Of a stretch of 36,402 nt of DNA, positions 10,766 to 18,805 are shown piece by piece. The notes under the pieces are model-generated. The model did not search any database. It was given only the letters and a program-made list of their open reading frames with translations, and was not told the origin of the DNA. Positions within the stretch are counted from its first letter, which is position 1. Each line of letters opens with the position of its first letter. The translations under genes were made by a program, and so were the position numbers. The stretch comes from Bacteroidales bacterium UBA1195 (GTDB taxonomy: Bacteria; Bacteroidota; Bacteroidia; Bacteroidales; WCHB1-69), in NCBI GenBank assembly GCA_002309855.1, contig DBYD01000024.1, positions 30,669 to 67,070 on the forward strand. The letters run 5' to 3'.

Positions 10766-10773
10766 TACTTTTG
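10766..10773 (+). promoter_or_regulatory. Bacteroidota -7 element for the BNR-type secreted protein gene
   Basis: TACTTTTG fits TAnnTTTG. ATTG at 10741-10744 could serve as a -33 element with a slightly long (21 bp) spacer. The expected start of transcription is near 10780, which leaves a leader of about 95 nt. Confidence 0.5.
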
Positions 10774-10780
10774 CAAGTTG

Positions 10781-10808
10781 TATCCCAATAATCCGGATTG
10801 GAGGGATA
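10781..10808 (+). repeat. 28-bp imperfect inverted repeat in the 5' leader
   Basis: TATCCC (10781-10786) and GGGATA (10803-10808) flank a central palindrome ATCCGGAT (10791-10798). The two 4-base spacers between them do not pair well. It begins about where transcription from the element at 10766-10773 should start, so it could be a leader hairpin or an operator. No regulator can be assigned. Confidence 0.45.
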
Positions 10809-10876
10809 TACTTTATTAACTATTTGAAATATAAGTATTTATAAGAAATAATTCAGTATTTGTTAAATAAGATTTA

Positions 10877-13792
10877 ATGATGAAAAAGCTTACGAATCTT
10901 CTCTTGGGGGCTGTCACCTGCCTGCTTGCGACAACATCCCTGCAAGCCCAACCCAAAATCAACTTCAGTTGGAAAGCGGCCGGTCCGGACAATGTGAGCG
11001 GACGCAGCAGGACTGTGTTAGTGGACAATCAGAACAGTTCCAGAATTTTTGCAGGTTCAGCCGGCGGCGGATTATGGATTTCCGACAATGGCGGAACCAG
11101 TTGGCAGAGAGCTGACAAACTGGATGTCGTCTGCGTAAACGCCTTGGTGCAGGATGAAAACGGCACATTGTACATCGGTTCCGGCGAAGGCATCAACGCA
11201 AGCGGATATGCACCTGGTGTCAAGGCAACCTTTGGTGTTTATCAGAACGGATACGCCGCAAGCCAATACGGCATCCGCGGACAGGGCATCTACAAAATGG
11301 TTTCCAAAGATTCATTTGAACTGCTTCAGGGCACCTCAGATTGGAAGGAGGTCAACCGGCTGGCATACGATGCGGCCAACCACATCCTGTACGCCGCCTG
11401 CGATGACGGATTACAGTATTCCAGCGACTACGGCGCCACATGGAAGCAGGCCAAGGCAAACGGCAGTGCTTTAATACTTAATGGCATGGATGTCAAGGCA
11501 ATTAATGGTGTGGTAGTCTATTCCGAAATGGACCGCACCAACCGTGTCAGCAAAGCCTACATCTCCTCCACCGGTCCGGAAGGCTTCACCTCCATCTGCG
11601 GCACCGGCCAAATTGCGGAAAACGCATACCGCATTGAACTGGCCATCGCCCCTTCAAACACACAATACATTTACGCCTCCGCTATCAACACGAGCGGGAA
11701 GTTGGTCAACTTCTACGTTTCCAACAATATGGGAAAAAGTTTCCGGATCATACTGCCCGGAGGGAGCACGCTGATTGACATGTACAACAACAGCGGTGAC
11801 TTCAACAACAGCATAACGGTTTTCCCCGAGAACCCGAAACACATCCTGATTGGCGGATACCCATATCTTTGGGAAGCGCAGGACATTCAGGAAGACACCT
11901 ATTACAGTTTCGTCAAGCTGCTGGCCAACTATGGTACAAACGCCATTGTCTTTGACCCCAACGACAACAATGCGGCCTATCTTGCCACAGACATCGGCAT
12001 TGCAAAATGCACCTTCACGGACGAGGTGATGACCTCATACATCCAACGGAAAAAGAACCTCGCCACCGCCCAAATAAACTCCATGAGCGTGGCCCACAAC
12101 GGTGCCATCCTGGCCGGAAGTGTGGAAAACGGCACACTATTCATCAGCACCGAAAGCAATACAGAGCAGACCGCCACCTCACTTACCGGATACTCCTACA
12201 GCGGTCAGACCATGCTTTCTGTACTGAACACCAATGCTCTCTTCTACGCCACCACCTACGGACAATGCTTCCGTCAGGCCAGCACCACCTCCGACCCTGT
12301 GAATGCCGGCGGCTGGTATGCAAGTATGATGACCACATCATCCGGTTCCGAAAAATATCCTACATGGAGCTATACCATCCAGCGTGAAAAAACCAGGGCG
12401 CACAGTTCGCTCTCACCCATGGTAATCTGGGAAACCACAAATGACCCGTATGCAACTGAAAAGGTAACTTTCAAGGCAGACAAACGCTATGAAATCGGAG
12501 ACTCCGTCTGTGTCAAGAGCAACACCGCAAACTATCCGATGTGGGTGCTCACAGACGAAGCTATGGATACTGATGACACCACCCGCGCAAAAAGCTGGAC
12601 CACCACCGACCGTGTCCAGAACCGCATTTTCATCGGTGGAGGCGGATTCAGCGAATCCAATGCGGTGTATGGCGCCCCCATCTATATGGCAAAAGGCGGG
12701 CTGGATTTTGCCACACCTCCCACATGGTACCGCATTTTCTTCACCACAGACACCAACGAACAGGTAACCAACCTATGTGTTTCTGAAGATGGCAACCATC
12801 TGTATGCAAGCACATTCAGTTCCACAACCGGTTTCCACAACGTGTACCGCTTCTCCGGTTTCAACACTGCGAGGGATTCCGCCACCCTTTCGTTCGGCAC
12901 CTCCCAGGGCAAAATGATCAAGCCCAATCCTTCCTACAGATTGGACTATGCGAAAATCTATGCCACCAACACCGATTTCATCACCTCCATCTATGTCAAC
13001 CCGTACAACAACGATGAGCTGATTATAACCTACTCCAGCGGAGAGATTGAGATGTCAAGCAATGCCACCAGCGCAAACGATTCGGTCGATCTGGTGCTTG
13101 CCTCCAAAAACGGTGACGGACTGCCCTCAAATGCCGCCTTCTACACAGCCATCGTACTGAAATGCGATGCTGACAACGCAAACAACAAGACCAACTCCGA
13201 CATGGCCATGATTGGCACGGAAGAGGGTGTCTACTATACGGAGAACTTCAATTCCAACAGTCCCCAATGGTATGCGGTGAACAATGGTATTGACTCCAAA
13301 GTTCCCGTTGTCCAGCTGATTCAGCAGCGGAACCTCACGAATGACATTGAAAGCCACTACTATTCAAAATCATATATAGGTGATTCGGCTGTAGTTGACA
13401 CCACAGTGATCATGTTTGAAGGGGTGAAAAACCACGGATGGGTTTACGCCGCCACTTACGGAAGAGGCATTTTCTGCACCGATGCGTTCGGCCAGAAAGG
13501 ATTGTCCGTCGCACACAAGAAACAGATGGCTCATGAGGACGGACTACGCATCTATCCGAACCCAACCAGTGGCGAAGCTACAATCTCCTACAAGTTGGAC
13601 AAGGATGCACAGGTCAGCGTGCGTATTTTCGACATAAGCGGCCGCAACATCGCCACCCAGAATCTCGGCAAACGATTTGCGGGTGAGAACAGCCAGACCA
13701 TACATTGCGGCGACCTTGCCACTGGCATCTACTTTATCCAGATTTTAAGCGGAGACCAGACCAGAAACGGAAAATTGGTCATTACAAAATAA
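10877..13792 (+). CDS. T9SS-secreted BNR/propeller-type protein
   Basis: 971 residues with a Sec signal peptide (about 1-24, ending SLQA). The N-terminal half has repeated beta-propeller/BNR-like strands such as GGGLWISDNGGTSWQ, GTLYIGSGEG and DDGLQYSSDYGATWK, which recall sialidase-like or VPS10-like propellers. No sialidase catalytic arginine triad was evident, so no enzyme activity is claimed. The last ~84 residues are a type A T9SS sorting domain (LRIYPNPTSGE, then DISGRN, and GIYFIQI near the end), so the product should cross the outer membrane and be anchored or released. The gene ends just before a strong terminator hairpin, after which the C10 protease gene follows on the same strand. 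Confidence 0.85.
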   Translation: MMKKLTNLLLGAVTCLLATTSLQAQPKINFSWKAAGPDNVSGRSRTVLVDNQNSSRIFAGSAGGGLWISDNGGTSWQRADKLDVVCVNALVQDENGTLYIGSGEGINASGYAPGVKATFGVYQNGYAASQYGIRGQGIYKMVSKDSFELLQGTSDWKEVNRLAYDAANHILYAACDDGLQYSSDYGATWKQAKANGSALILNGMDVKAINGVVVYSEMDRTNRVSKAYISSTGPEGFTSICGTGQIAENAYRIELAIAPSNTQYIYASAINTSGKLVNFYVSNNMGKSFRIILPGGSTLIDMYNNSGDFNNSITVFPENPKHILIGGYPYLWEAQDIQEDTYYSFVKLLANYGTNAIVFDPNDNNAAYLATDIGIAKCTFTDEVMTSYIQRKKNLATAQINSMSVAHNGAILAGSVENGTLFISTESNTEQTATSLTGYSYSGQTMLSVLNTNALFYATTYGQCFRQASTTSDPVNAGGWYASMMTTSSGSEKYPTWSYTIQREKTRAHSSLSPMVIWETTNDPYATEKVTFKADKRYEIGDSVCVKSNTANYPMWVLTDEAMDTDDTTRAKSWTTTDRVQNRIFIGGGGFSESNAVYGAPIYMAKGGLDFATPPTWYRIFFTTDTNEQVTNLCVSEDGNHLYASTFSSTTGFHNVYRFSGFNTARDSATLSFGTSQGKMIKPNPSYRLDYAKIYATNTDFITSIYVNPYNNDELIITYSSGEIEMSSNATSANDSVDLVLASKNGDGLPSNAAFYTAIVLKCDADNANNKTNSDMAMIGTEEGVYYTENFNSNSPQWYAVNNGIDSKVPVVQLIQQRNLTNDIESHYYSKSYIGDSAVVDTTVIMFEGVKNHGWVYAATYGRGIFCTDAFGQKGLSVAHKKQMAHEDGLRIYPNPTSGEATISYKLDKDAQVSVRIFDISGRNIATQNLGKRFAGENSQTIHCGDLATGIYFIQILSGDQTRNGKLVITK

Positions 13793-13811
13793 ATATTAAG
13801 AAATTGTTTTG

Positions 13812-13842
13812 ACTCGCATATAGAAATATATGCGAGTTTTTC
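13812..13842 (+). terminator. Intrinsic terminator after the BNR-type gene
   Basis: A perfect 11-bp stem (ACTCGCATATA, 13812-13822, pairs with 13827-13837) is closed by a GAAA tetraloop and followed by a T run. It lies 19 bp after the stop codon and only 22 bp before the next ATG. The C10 gene must therefore rely on read-through or on a promoter that overlaps the hairpin. Confidence 0.88.
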
Positions 13843-13864
13843 TTTCAATTAAAAAACAACCGAT

Positions 13865-16039
13865 ATGATAAAAAACACCAACTTGACATTGCTGGCCATA
13901 CTTTTCAGCATCAGCGGCTGGGCACAGCAGGTGGATTTAAGCACCGCAAAGACGATTGCGACCAACTACATGAACCAGATGCGGACAAATGGCGCCATCA
14001 TCAGCGCATCACACACACAACTCCATAACGGGGTGGCAGCCTACTACATCTTCAATTTTGAGAACGGCGGCTTCGTAATGGTTTCCGCAGACAAAAAGAC
14101 GACTCCCGTCCTAGCCTATTCAACCAGCAACAATTTTGACTTCCAGATGAGGAACCCCGCCCTGAAACAATGGATGCAGGGATACGAGGAGAGCATAACT
14201 GAACGCGCAGCCAGCACGCAGGAGGCCGACCTGGCCATCCGTAAGGACTGGGAAAACCTTAAAGAGGGAAAACCTCTCTTCACCCGCAAAAGCGGCGAGG
14301 AGGTGGCACCCCTGCTCACCTGCACCTGGAATCAGGACAAATACTACAACACATGCTGCCCCGCCGATGACAAGGTAGGTAATGGAGATATTGCCGGCAC
14401 AGACGCCTATGACTGCCATGTTCCGGTCGGATGCGTTGCGCTGTCCGCAGCACAAATCATGTACTATTACCGCTATCCTGAAACAGGGATCGGCTCCAGC
14501 TCCTATTCCTCCGCATACGGCAAACTGACCGCAAACTACGGAAACGCCCATTACGACTACAATGCCATGGCCGATGTCGCGACCGGTTACAGCTACAGCA
14601 TTGCCCAACTGATTTACCACATCGGGGTCTCCCTGGAAATGGGATACGGAGCGGATGGCTCCGGCACACAGACCAAAAACCTGATCAATTCCATGAGGAA
14701 ACGGTTTGGCTATTCCTCTTCCATCCAGTATTCGGAACGGAAAAACTACACCAACGAAAACTGGCACGCGTTGCTGAAATCGAATCTTGACAAGGGAATG
14801 CCCATGGTGTACAGCGGAAGCCCGCTTGACGGCGGAAGCGGCCATGCCTTCAACTGCGACGGATACGACCAGACCGGAAAGTTCCACATGAACTGGGGCT
14901 GGGGCGGTTCATCCAACGGATATTACGACATTGACAACATGACCAGGGTCGGAGAATATGATTTGAGCGGCAACCACCAGATTGTATGCAATATCAAACC
15001 GCAAAACTTCACCCCGAAGGCAAACGACACTTTGACGGCCACTTACGGTTCATTCGGAGCAGGCAACAGGGCAATCCCCTACACCAGCGGCACCAAAAGG
15101 ACATGGCTGATATGCCCGCCCAACGCCACAAGCATCACTCTGACCGTTTCCACATTCGACACCGACACAAGTGACATAGTGGCTGTATACAGCGACCCGA
15201 CCCAAACCACACCGATCGCCACCTTCAAGGGGCAGATGACGGATGTGCAGAATACGCTGAAAATCACTGGCGGCACCGCATACATCACCTTTACCGCCAA
15301 AAATGACGACATGAACGGTTCCGGTTTCCTGTTCAACTACACCACCGAGCTCAACGACCTCAACTACTGCAACACCACAGAGATTCTGAGCAACACATAC
15401 AGGATAAACAGCACCTCCGGAACCATTGATAACGGCAGCAACGGCAAGAACTATGCGGACGCCAATGCGTGCTACTGGCGCATCGAGCCGCAAGGTGCAA
15501 ATGCAATGTGGATCAAGTTCAGCAAGTTTGACCTTGAGGATGGCGATGAGCTGACCCTCTTCAACTACAAGGCAGCCAACACGATCAACCCGAGCATCAT
15601 CAAATCGCTCACCTACGTGGTGGCCACCTACACCAAGAACAACCCTCCTGAGTTGGACAAGCTGATTGAACTGGAAAAGAGCGGTCTTTATCTCCGTTTC
15701 CGCAGCGATAACAACCTCGCAGGCAAAGGCTGGGCTTTTGACTATGGCATCAATGTGGGTGTTGAGGAGAGCCAGGCCGGTCTTACAACCATGCAGGTTT
15801 ATCCCAATCCAGCCAACGGACAGGTTAAGGTTAACATCACCTTTGCCAAGGAGACGGAAGGCCAGGCGGAAATCCGCCTGAACGACCTGATGGGACGCAC
15901 CGTATACAGTACCTCCATCACGGCACAGGAAACCGCCTCGCTTTCCATTCCGACAAGCGAGCTTGCTGCGGGTATCTATTTCATTAATATCCGTACCGCA
16001 AAGGGCACCCTCAGCCGCAAACTTCAGGTGGTGCATTAA
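13865..16039 (+). CDS. C10-family cysteine protease with CUB-like domains and T9SS sorting domain
   Basis: 724 residues. Signal peptide 1-20, then a propeptide of the streptopain/Spi type (about 22-135, containing GGFVMVSADKKTTPVLAYS). The catalytic domain has the nucleophile Cys190 in VPVGCVALSAAQIMYYY and His327 in GSGHAFNCDGYD, followed by FHMNWGWGGSSNGYYDID. These are hallmark motifs of peptidase family C10 (SpeB, interpain, periodontain). Two CUB-like beta domains follow (about 395-505 and 510-635). A type A T9SS C-terminal domain ends the protein (MQVYPNPANGQ at about 643, then LMGRTVYS and AAGIYFINI). It is likely a secreted, propeptide-activated protease acting on extracellular protein. 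No separate inhibitor gene was recognised next to it. Confidence 0.93.
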   Translation: MIKNTNLTLLAILFSISGWAQQVDLSTAKTIATNYMNQMRTNGAIISASHTQLHNGVAAYYIFNFENGGFVMVSADKKTTPVLAYSTSNNFDFQMRNPALKQWMQGYEESITERAASTQEADLAIRKDWENLKEGKPLFTRKSGEEVAPLLTCTWNQDKYYNTCCPADDKVGNGDIAGTDAYDCHVPVGCVALSAAQIMYYYRYPETGIGSSSYSSAYGKLTANYGNAHYDYNAMADVATGYSYSIAQLIYHIGVSLEMGYGADGSGTQTKNLINSMRKRFGYSSSIQYSERKNYTNENWHALLKSNLDKGMPMVYSGSPLDGGSGHAFNCDGYDQTGKFHMNWGWGGSSNGYYDIDNMTRVGEYDLSGNHQIVCNIKPQNFTPKANDTLTATYGSFGAGNRAIPYTSGTKRTWLICPPNATSITLTVSTFDTDTSDIVAVYSDPTQTTPIATFKGQMTDVQNTLKITGGTAYITFTAKNDDMNGSGFLFNYTTELNDLNYCNTTEILSNTYRINSTSGTIDNGSNGKNYADANACYWRIEPQGANAMWIKFSKFDLEDGDELTLFNYKAANTINPSIIKSLTYVVATYTKNNPPELDKLIELEKSGLYLRFRSDNNLAGKGWAFDYGINVGVEESQAGLTTMQVYPNPANGQVKVNITFAKETEGQAEIRLNDLMGRTVYSTSITAQETASLSIPTSELAAGIYFINIRTAKGTLSRKLQVVH

Positions 16040-16060
16040 TCACCACCTACCATATAATAA

Positions 16061-16097
16061 ATATAGGGACGCCAAATGACGTCCCTATATTTTTTTT
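16061..16097 (+). terminator. Terminator of the C10 protease gene (copy 1 of duplicated unit)
   Basis: Arms 16061-16071 and 16080-16090 form an 11-bp stem (ATATAGGGACG), with a small apical loop, followed by seven T residues. The T run lies on the plus-strand side, so it terminates the protease transcript. It is copy 1 of a unit repeated at 16509. Confidence 0.85.
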
Positions 16098-16118
16098 ATT
16101 CAGCGGGCTGCGCCACTA
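16064..16118. repeat. Direct repeat copy 1 (terminator hairpin plus conserved tail)
   Basis: This 55-bp unit consists of the hairpin, a T-rich stretch and the tail CAGCGGGCTGCGCCACTA. It recurs almost unchanged at 16511-16566, with a one-base length change in the T run, a few substitutions in the T-rich stretch and a G/A change in each of hairpin and tail. The two copies are offset by 447-448 bp and flank the AT-rich gene at 16122-16427. Confidence 0.85.
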
Positions 16119-16121
16119 CTG

Positions 16122-16427
16122 CTAAGAATGATATTTAAAGCCTTCAATAAGACCAAGAATTACCAAAAAAACAAATAATATCGTAAAACTTATTCTCAAT
16201 CCTAACGCGATTTTATACAATCGGTTATATTCAAATTTTTCAGCTGGTGACAAATTTGATTCCCTAATGAATTTTTTGAACCTGTTATACATAAACATAT
16301 CTTTATAATATCGAATCTCATACTCTGAATATACATTGACCCCATTTTCACGCATGATTTTCTCTATTTTTCTTTCAGTAAAGATGATAATCAACGCAAA
16401 TAAAAATAAAAAGAGTATTAACAACAT
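16122..16427 (-). CDS. Small AT-rich two-helix membrane protein, unknown function
   Basis: 101 residues. A hydrophobic N-terminal helix (about 1-16, MLLILFLFLFALIIIF) and a second near the C-terminus (about 78-95, ISFTILFVFLVILGLI) flank a charged, tyrosine-rich middle. No family was recognised. Its base composition is much more AT-rich than either neighbour. It sits exactly between two copies of a terminator repeat, so it may be an insertion. No clear Shine-Dalgarno lies at the ATG (an AAAAGGAA is about 16 nt away) and no good promoter element was found. It could be a real acquired gene or a chance frame in AT-rich DNA. It is not like the known C10-protease inhibitors. Confidence 0.5.
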   Translation of the reverse strand: MLLILFLFLFALIIIFTERKIEKIMRENGVNVYSEYEIRYYKDMFMYNRFKKFIRESNLSPAEKFEYNRLYKIALGLRISFTILFVFLVILGLIEGFKYHS

Positions 16428-16508
16428 GTTCTATTATTTTACGGTTCCTTTTTTTAGACAAATTTCTTACTTCATTAAGACAATTCCTTTTCGTAAGGAG
16501 TAGATTAT

Positions 16509-16541
16509 AATAGGGACGCCAAATGGCGTCCCTATTTTTTT
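16509..16541 (+). terminator. Second copy of the terminator hairpin (plus-strand orientation)
   Basis: A perfect 12-bp stem (AATAGGGACGCC, 16509-16520, with 16525-16536) and loop AAAT are followed by a T run to 16541. The T run is on the plus strand although no plus-strand gene lies between the two copies. That fits duplication of the protease terminator better than an independent terminator. On the minus strand it could still act weakly on the repeat-protein gene. Confidence 0.8.
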
Positions 16542-16566
16542 ATTTTTACAGCGGGCTGCACCACTA
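16511..16566. repeat. Direct repeat copy 2
   Basis: 56-bp partner of the unit at 16064-16118, ending in CAGCGGGCTGCACCACTA. The stop codon (TAG) of the 700-residue repeat protein lies inside the tail of this copy at 16564-16566. The equivalent TAG in copy 1 is just past the stop of the small membrane-protein gene. Confidence 0.85.
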
Positions 16567-18666
16567 TTGTTTGATCAGCGGGAGCGTCTTCAGCACGCTA
16601 CGACCCTCCGTGATGCGGATAATGTAGTAGCCCGCACTGTAGCTCTGTAACGGAATCTCCACCCTGCTGTCCATGACCGGAAGCACAAGCAGCAGTCGAC
16701 CGGACATGTCGCGCAGCTCCACTGCCTCTGCAGCCATGCCGTCCAGATCAAGCACAGTACGCTCATTGGCAGGATTCGGGTAAACCCGGATGTTGTGATC
16801 CCTTTCCGCCTCCGACAAAGCTGTTTCCTGCACCAGCACCTGCACCCGTGAAACACCGGAAAGCCCGCAGGCATTGCCGGCCACCACAGAAACAGTACCG
16901 GTATCACCATCCTGCAGATTGCGCAGTGCAAACACATAGTCGTTGGTAGAGCCGATCGGCAGCCAGTTTTTGTTGGTATAGTTCCAACGGTAGAAAGAGG
17001 CGTTCGGAACACTGCTGATCCAGAAGGTGTGCTTGTCGGTCTCGTACAAATCCTTCTTTGTATAGATTTGACCGGGAGTGTAAGGGGCGCGGTCATCCAT
17101 GATGAGCGTCAGGTCAATGATCGAGTCACATCCGCCCTTTGTACGCATTGCAACATGATAACGGCCAGCTTTATTGAAAGATGAATCACCCACCTTATAG
17201 ACAGTTCCGGCGCAGAAATGCTCCGTCCGGGTGAAATGGTATGTTTTGGTGGTCTGCAGGCAGAAATTGATAATACTGTCGCAACCATGGATGGTCTTAA
17301 GCTGAACCTTGTGGTTACCCGCTGCCGAGAAAACCCTTCCATGACGTGTCAGAGGCAGGTCCCCATCGCATACCAACAGGGAGTCGTTATTCTCATACAT
17401 CGGCATAATCCGCACCGTAATGGTGAAATTGCTGTCGCATCCCTCCATGTTGGCCGCCGGTTTGCGACCATTGATGATGTAATACTCATTAAAGGGGGAA
17501 AACGGAATTTTATAACCACGCTTGTTGTACGTTTCACCCCAGCAGATGGTGTCAACAAAGGCGGTGAAACTCGGACGACCTATAGTCACATGAAGGTCAA
17601 CCACACTATCGCAATTGTAGATGCTACGAAGAGCAATCACATAATAGCCAGTGTCCACAATTTTCCGGTCACCATATTCATAGGGCAGGTCATTTGTGCA
17701 CAAATGCAGGTAATGCGGCACACGGTAGCTCTGCTCCGCAACCACAGCCAACTTCACGATACTGTCACAACCCTCCTTGGAGCGCAATTTAACATCATAA
17801 TCACCCTTTTCCATGATTAATGTGGAACCATAACGATAAGGGAAGGCACTCTGGCACAGATGCAGGGTGTCGTTCACCACCGGATAACGGTACACCTGTA
17901 ATGCCAGTAAGGTTATGCTGTCGCAACCAAGTCTGGAGATGTTCTCCACAATATAATCCCCGCCGTCCGTATACCATTTGCCACTATACAGATAGGGAAG
18001 CTGGCTGGGACAGATACGGACCGTATCATACCGCCTGTAGGTCGGATTGGTCTGAACCTGCAGCCGGATGGTGCTGTCACAACCGTCCTTGCTCTGCAAA
18101 GGGATGGCATATACGCCCGCCGCTGTAATCTCCCGGCCACCGAAACGGATGGGAAATTCGTTCTCACAAACTGACATCCGAACTTCATTGTTATATGAGG
18201 CGGAGACGGTCAGTTGAAGGAAAATGACGCTGTCGCACCCTGCCTTCGTCTTCAGATAGAGCACCCGTGAATGGGTACCCACAGGCGTAGTGGTGCTGAT
18301 CACCGTCGAACCATACAGGAACGGCAGGTCACTCTGGCAAAGTTTCAAGGTGTCATATACCCTGTAGGAGGGCTGCACCCGCAACGTGAGCCGTACAATG
18401 CTGTCACTGTTCGGTCCGGTGACAAAGCGAATCGCATACACGCCACTTTTCGTACCAGGGAAAAAGGTGGTGTCGCCATACCGCAACGGGAGGGCGTTCT
18501 CACAAATTGAGATGGAATCCTTGCCATACACGGTAAGGTCACTGCGTTGCGAATCCGCACCGGCCGCAAAGGATTGCTGTGCGCATCCGCACATGCACAA
18601 TACCGCCAACCAGCGCAACGAGCGGGACAAAAGCGCGCTCTTTTTACGGAAATAATTGATTTTCAT
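16564..18666 (-). CDS. T9SS-secreted protein with nine ~50-residue 'C...GCDS' repeats
   Basis: 700 residues, with an N-terminal export signal (hydrophobic segment about 16-28, then AQQSFAA; a CMCGC run could be a lipobox). Residues about 50-545 are nine tandem repeats of about 50-58 residues. The pattern is xxxCxxxLPxxYG, a Gly-Tyr turn, then GCDSIxxLxLxV. Repeat 1 has NSDS and repeat 6 NCDS instead of GCDS. Two cysteines per repeat could form one disulfide each. An Ig/PKD-like segment follows (about 545-620), then a type A T9SS domain (IRVYPNPANERT, later MSGRLLLVL and SAGYYIIRI). A surface adhesin or stalk is the natural reading, but no ligand or enzyme motif was seen. It is transcribed convergently with the protease gene. 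Confidence 0.85.
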   Translation of the reverse strand: MKINYFRKKSALLSRSLRWLAVLCMCGCAQQSFAAGADSQRSDLTVYGKDSISICENALPLRYGDTTFFPGTKSGVYAIRFVTGPNSDSIVRLTLRVQPSYRVYDTLKLCQSDLPFLYGSTVISTTTPVGTHSRVLYLKTKAGCDSVIFLQLTVSASYNNEVRMSVCENEFPIRFGGREITAAGVYAIPLQSKDGCDSTIRLQVQTNPTYRRYDTVRICPSQLPYLYSGKWYTDGGDYIVENISRLGCDSITLLALQVYRYPVVNDTLHLCQSAFPYRYGSTLIMEKGDYDVKLRSKEGCDSIVKLAVVAEQSYRVPHYLHLCTNDLPYEYGDRKIVDTGYYVIALRSIYNCDSVVDLHVTIGRPSFTAFVDTICWGETYNKRGYKIPFSPFNEYYIINGRKPAANMEGCDSNFTITVRIMPMYENNDSLLVCDGDLPLTRHGRVFSAAGNHKVQLKTIHGCDSIINFCLQTTKTYHFTRTEHFCAGTVYKVGDSSFNKAGRYHVAMRTKGGCDSIIDLTLIMDDRAPYTPGQIYTKKDLYETDKHTFWISSVPNASFYRWNYTNKNWLPIGSTNDYVFALRNLQDGDTGTVSVVAGNACGLSGVSRVQVLVQETALSEAERDHNIRVYPNPANERTVLDLDGMAAEAVELRDMSGRLLLVLPVMDSRVEIPLQSYSAGYYIIRITEGRSVLKTLPLIKQ

Positions 18667-18715
18667 TTTAAAAAATATACTTGTTTCAATTTAAAATGTA
18701 GACCTGTTTTTTTTG

Positions 18716-18723
18716 CAAAAATA
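18716..18723 (-). promoter_or_regulatory. Bacteroidota -7 element for the GCDS-repeat protein gene
   Basis: TATTTTTG on the minus strand fits TAnnTTTG, 49 bp upstream of the ATG. A TTTG at 18747-18750 is a possible -33 element with a long spacer. The 139-bp gap between this gene and dnaJ holds nothing else recognised. Confidence 0.45.
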
Positions 18724-18805
18724 ACAAAAAAGAACCGATGGATTTTCAAAAATCAACGGCACTTTTTAACACCTTACTGTGAATCCCAAACAATTATTTT
18801 TCCAG

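Noticed and set aside
15050..16036. Minus-strand open frame of 328 codons opposite the C10 protease
   Set aside because: It is antisense to the CUB-like and sorting domains, with no family match and no promoter or ribosome site.
16122..16427. Small membrane protein considered as an inhibitor of the adjacent C10 protease
   Set aside because: Known C10 inhibitors resemble the protease propeptide or small soluble beta proteins; this one is two hydrophobic helices on the opposite strand with no such similarity.
16064..16566. Classical insertion sequence or transposon
   Set aside because: The repeats are direct, contain a terminator hairpin rather than terminal inverted repeats, and no transposase is encoded between them.
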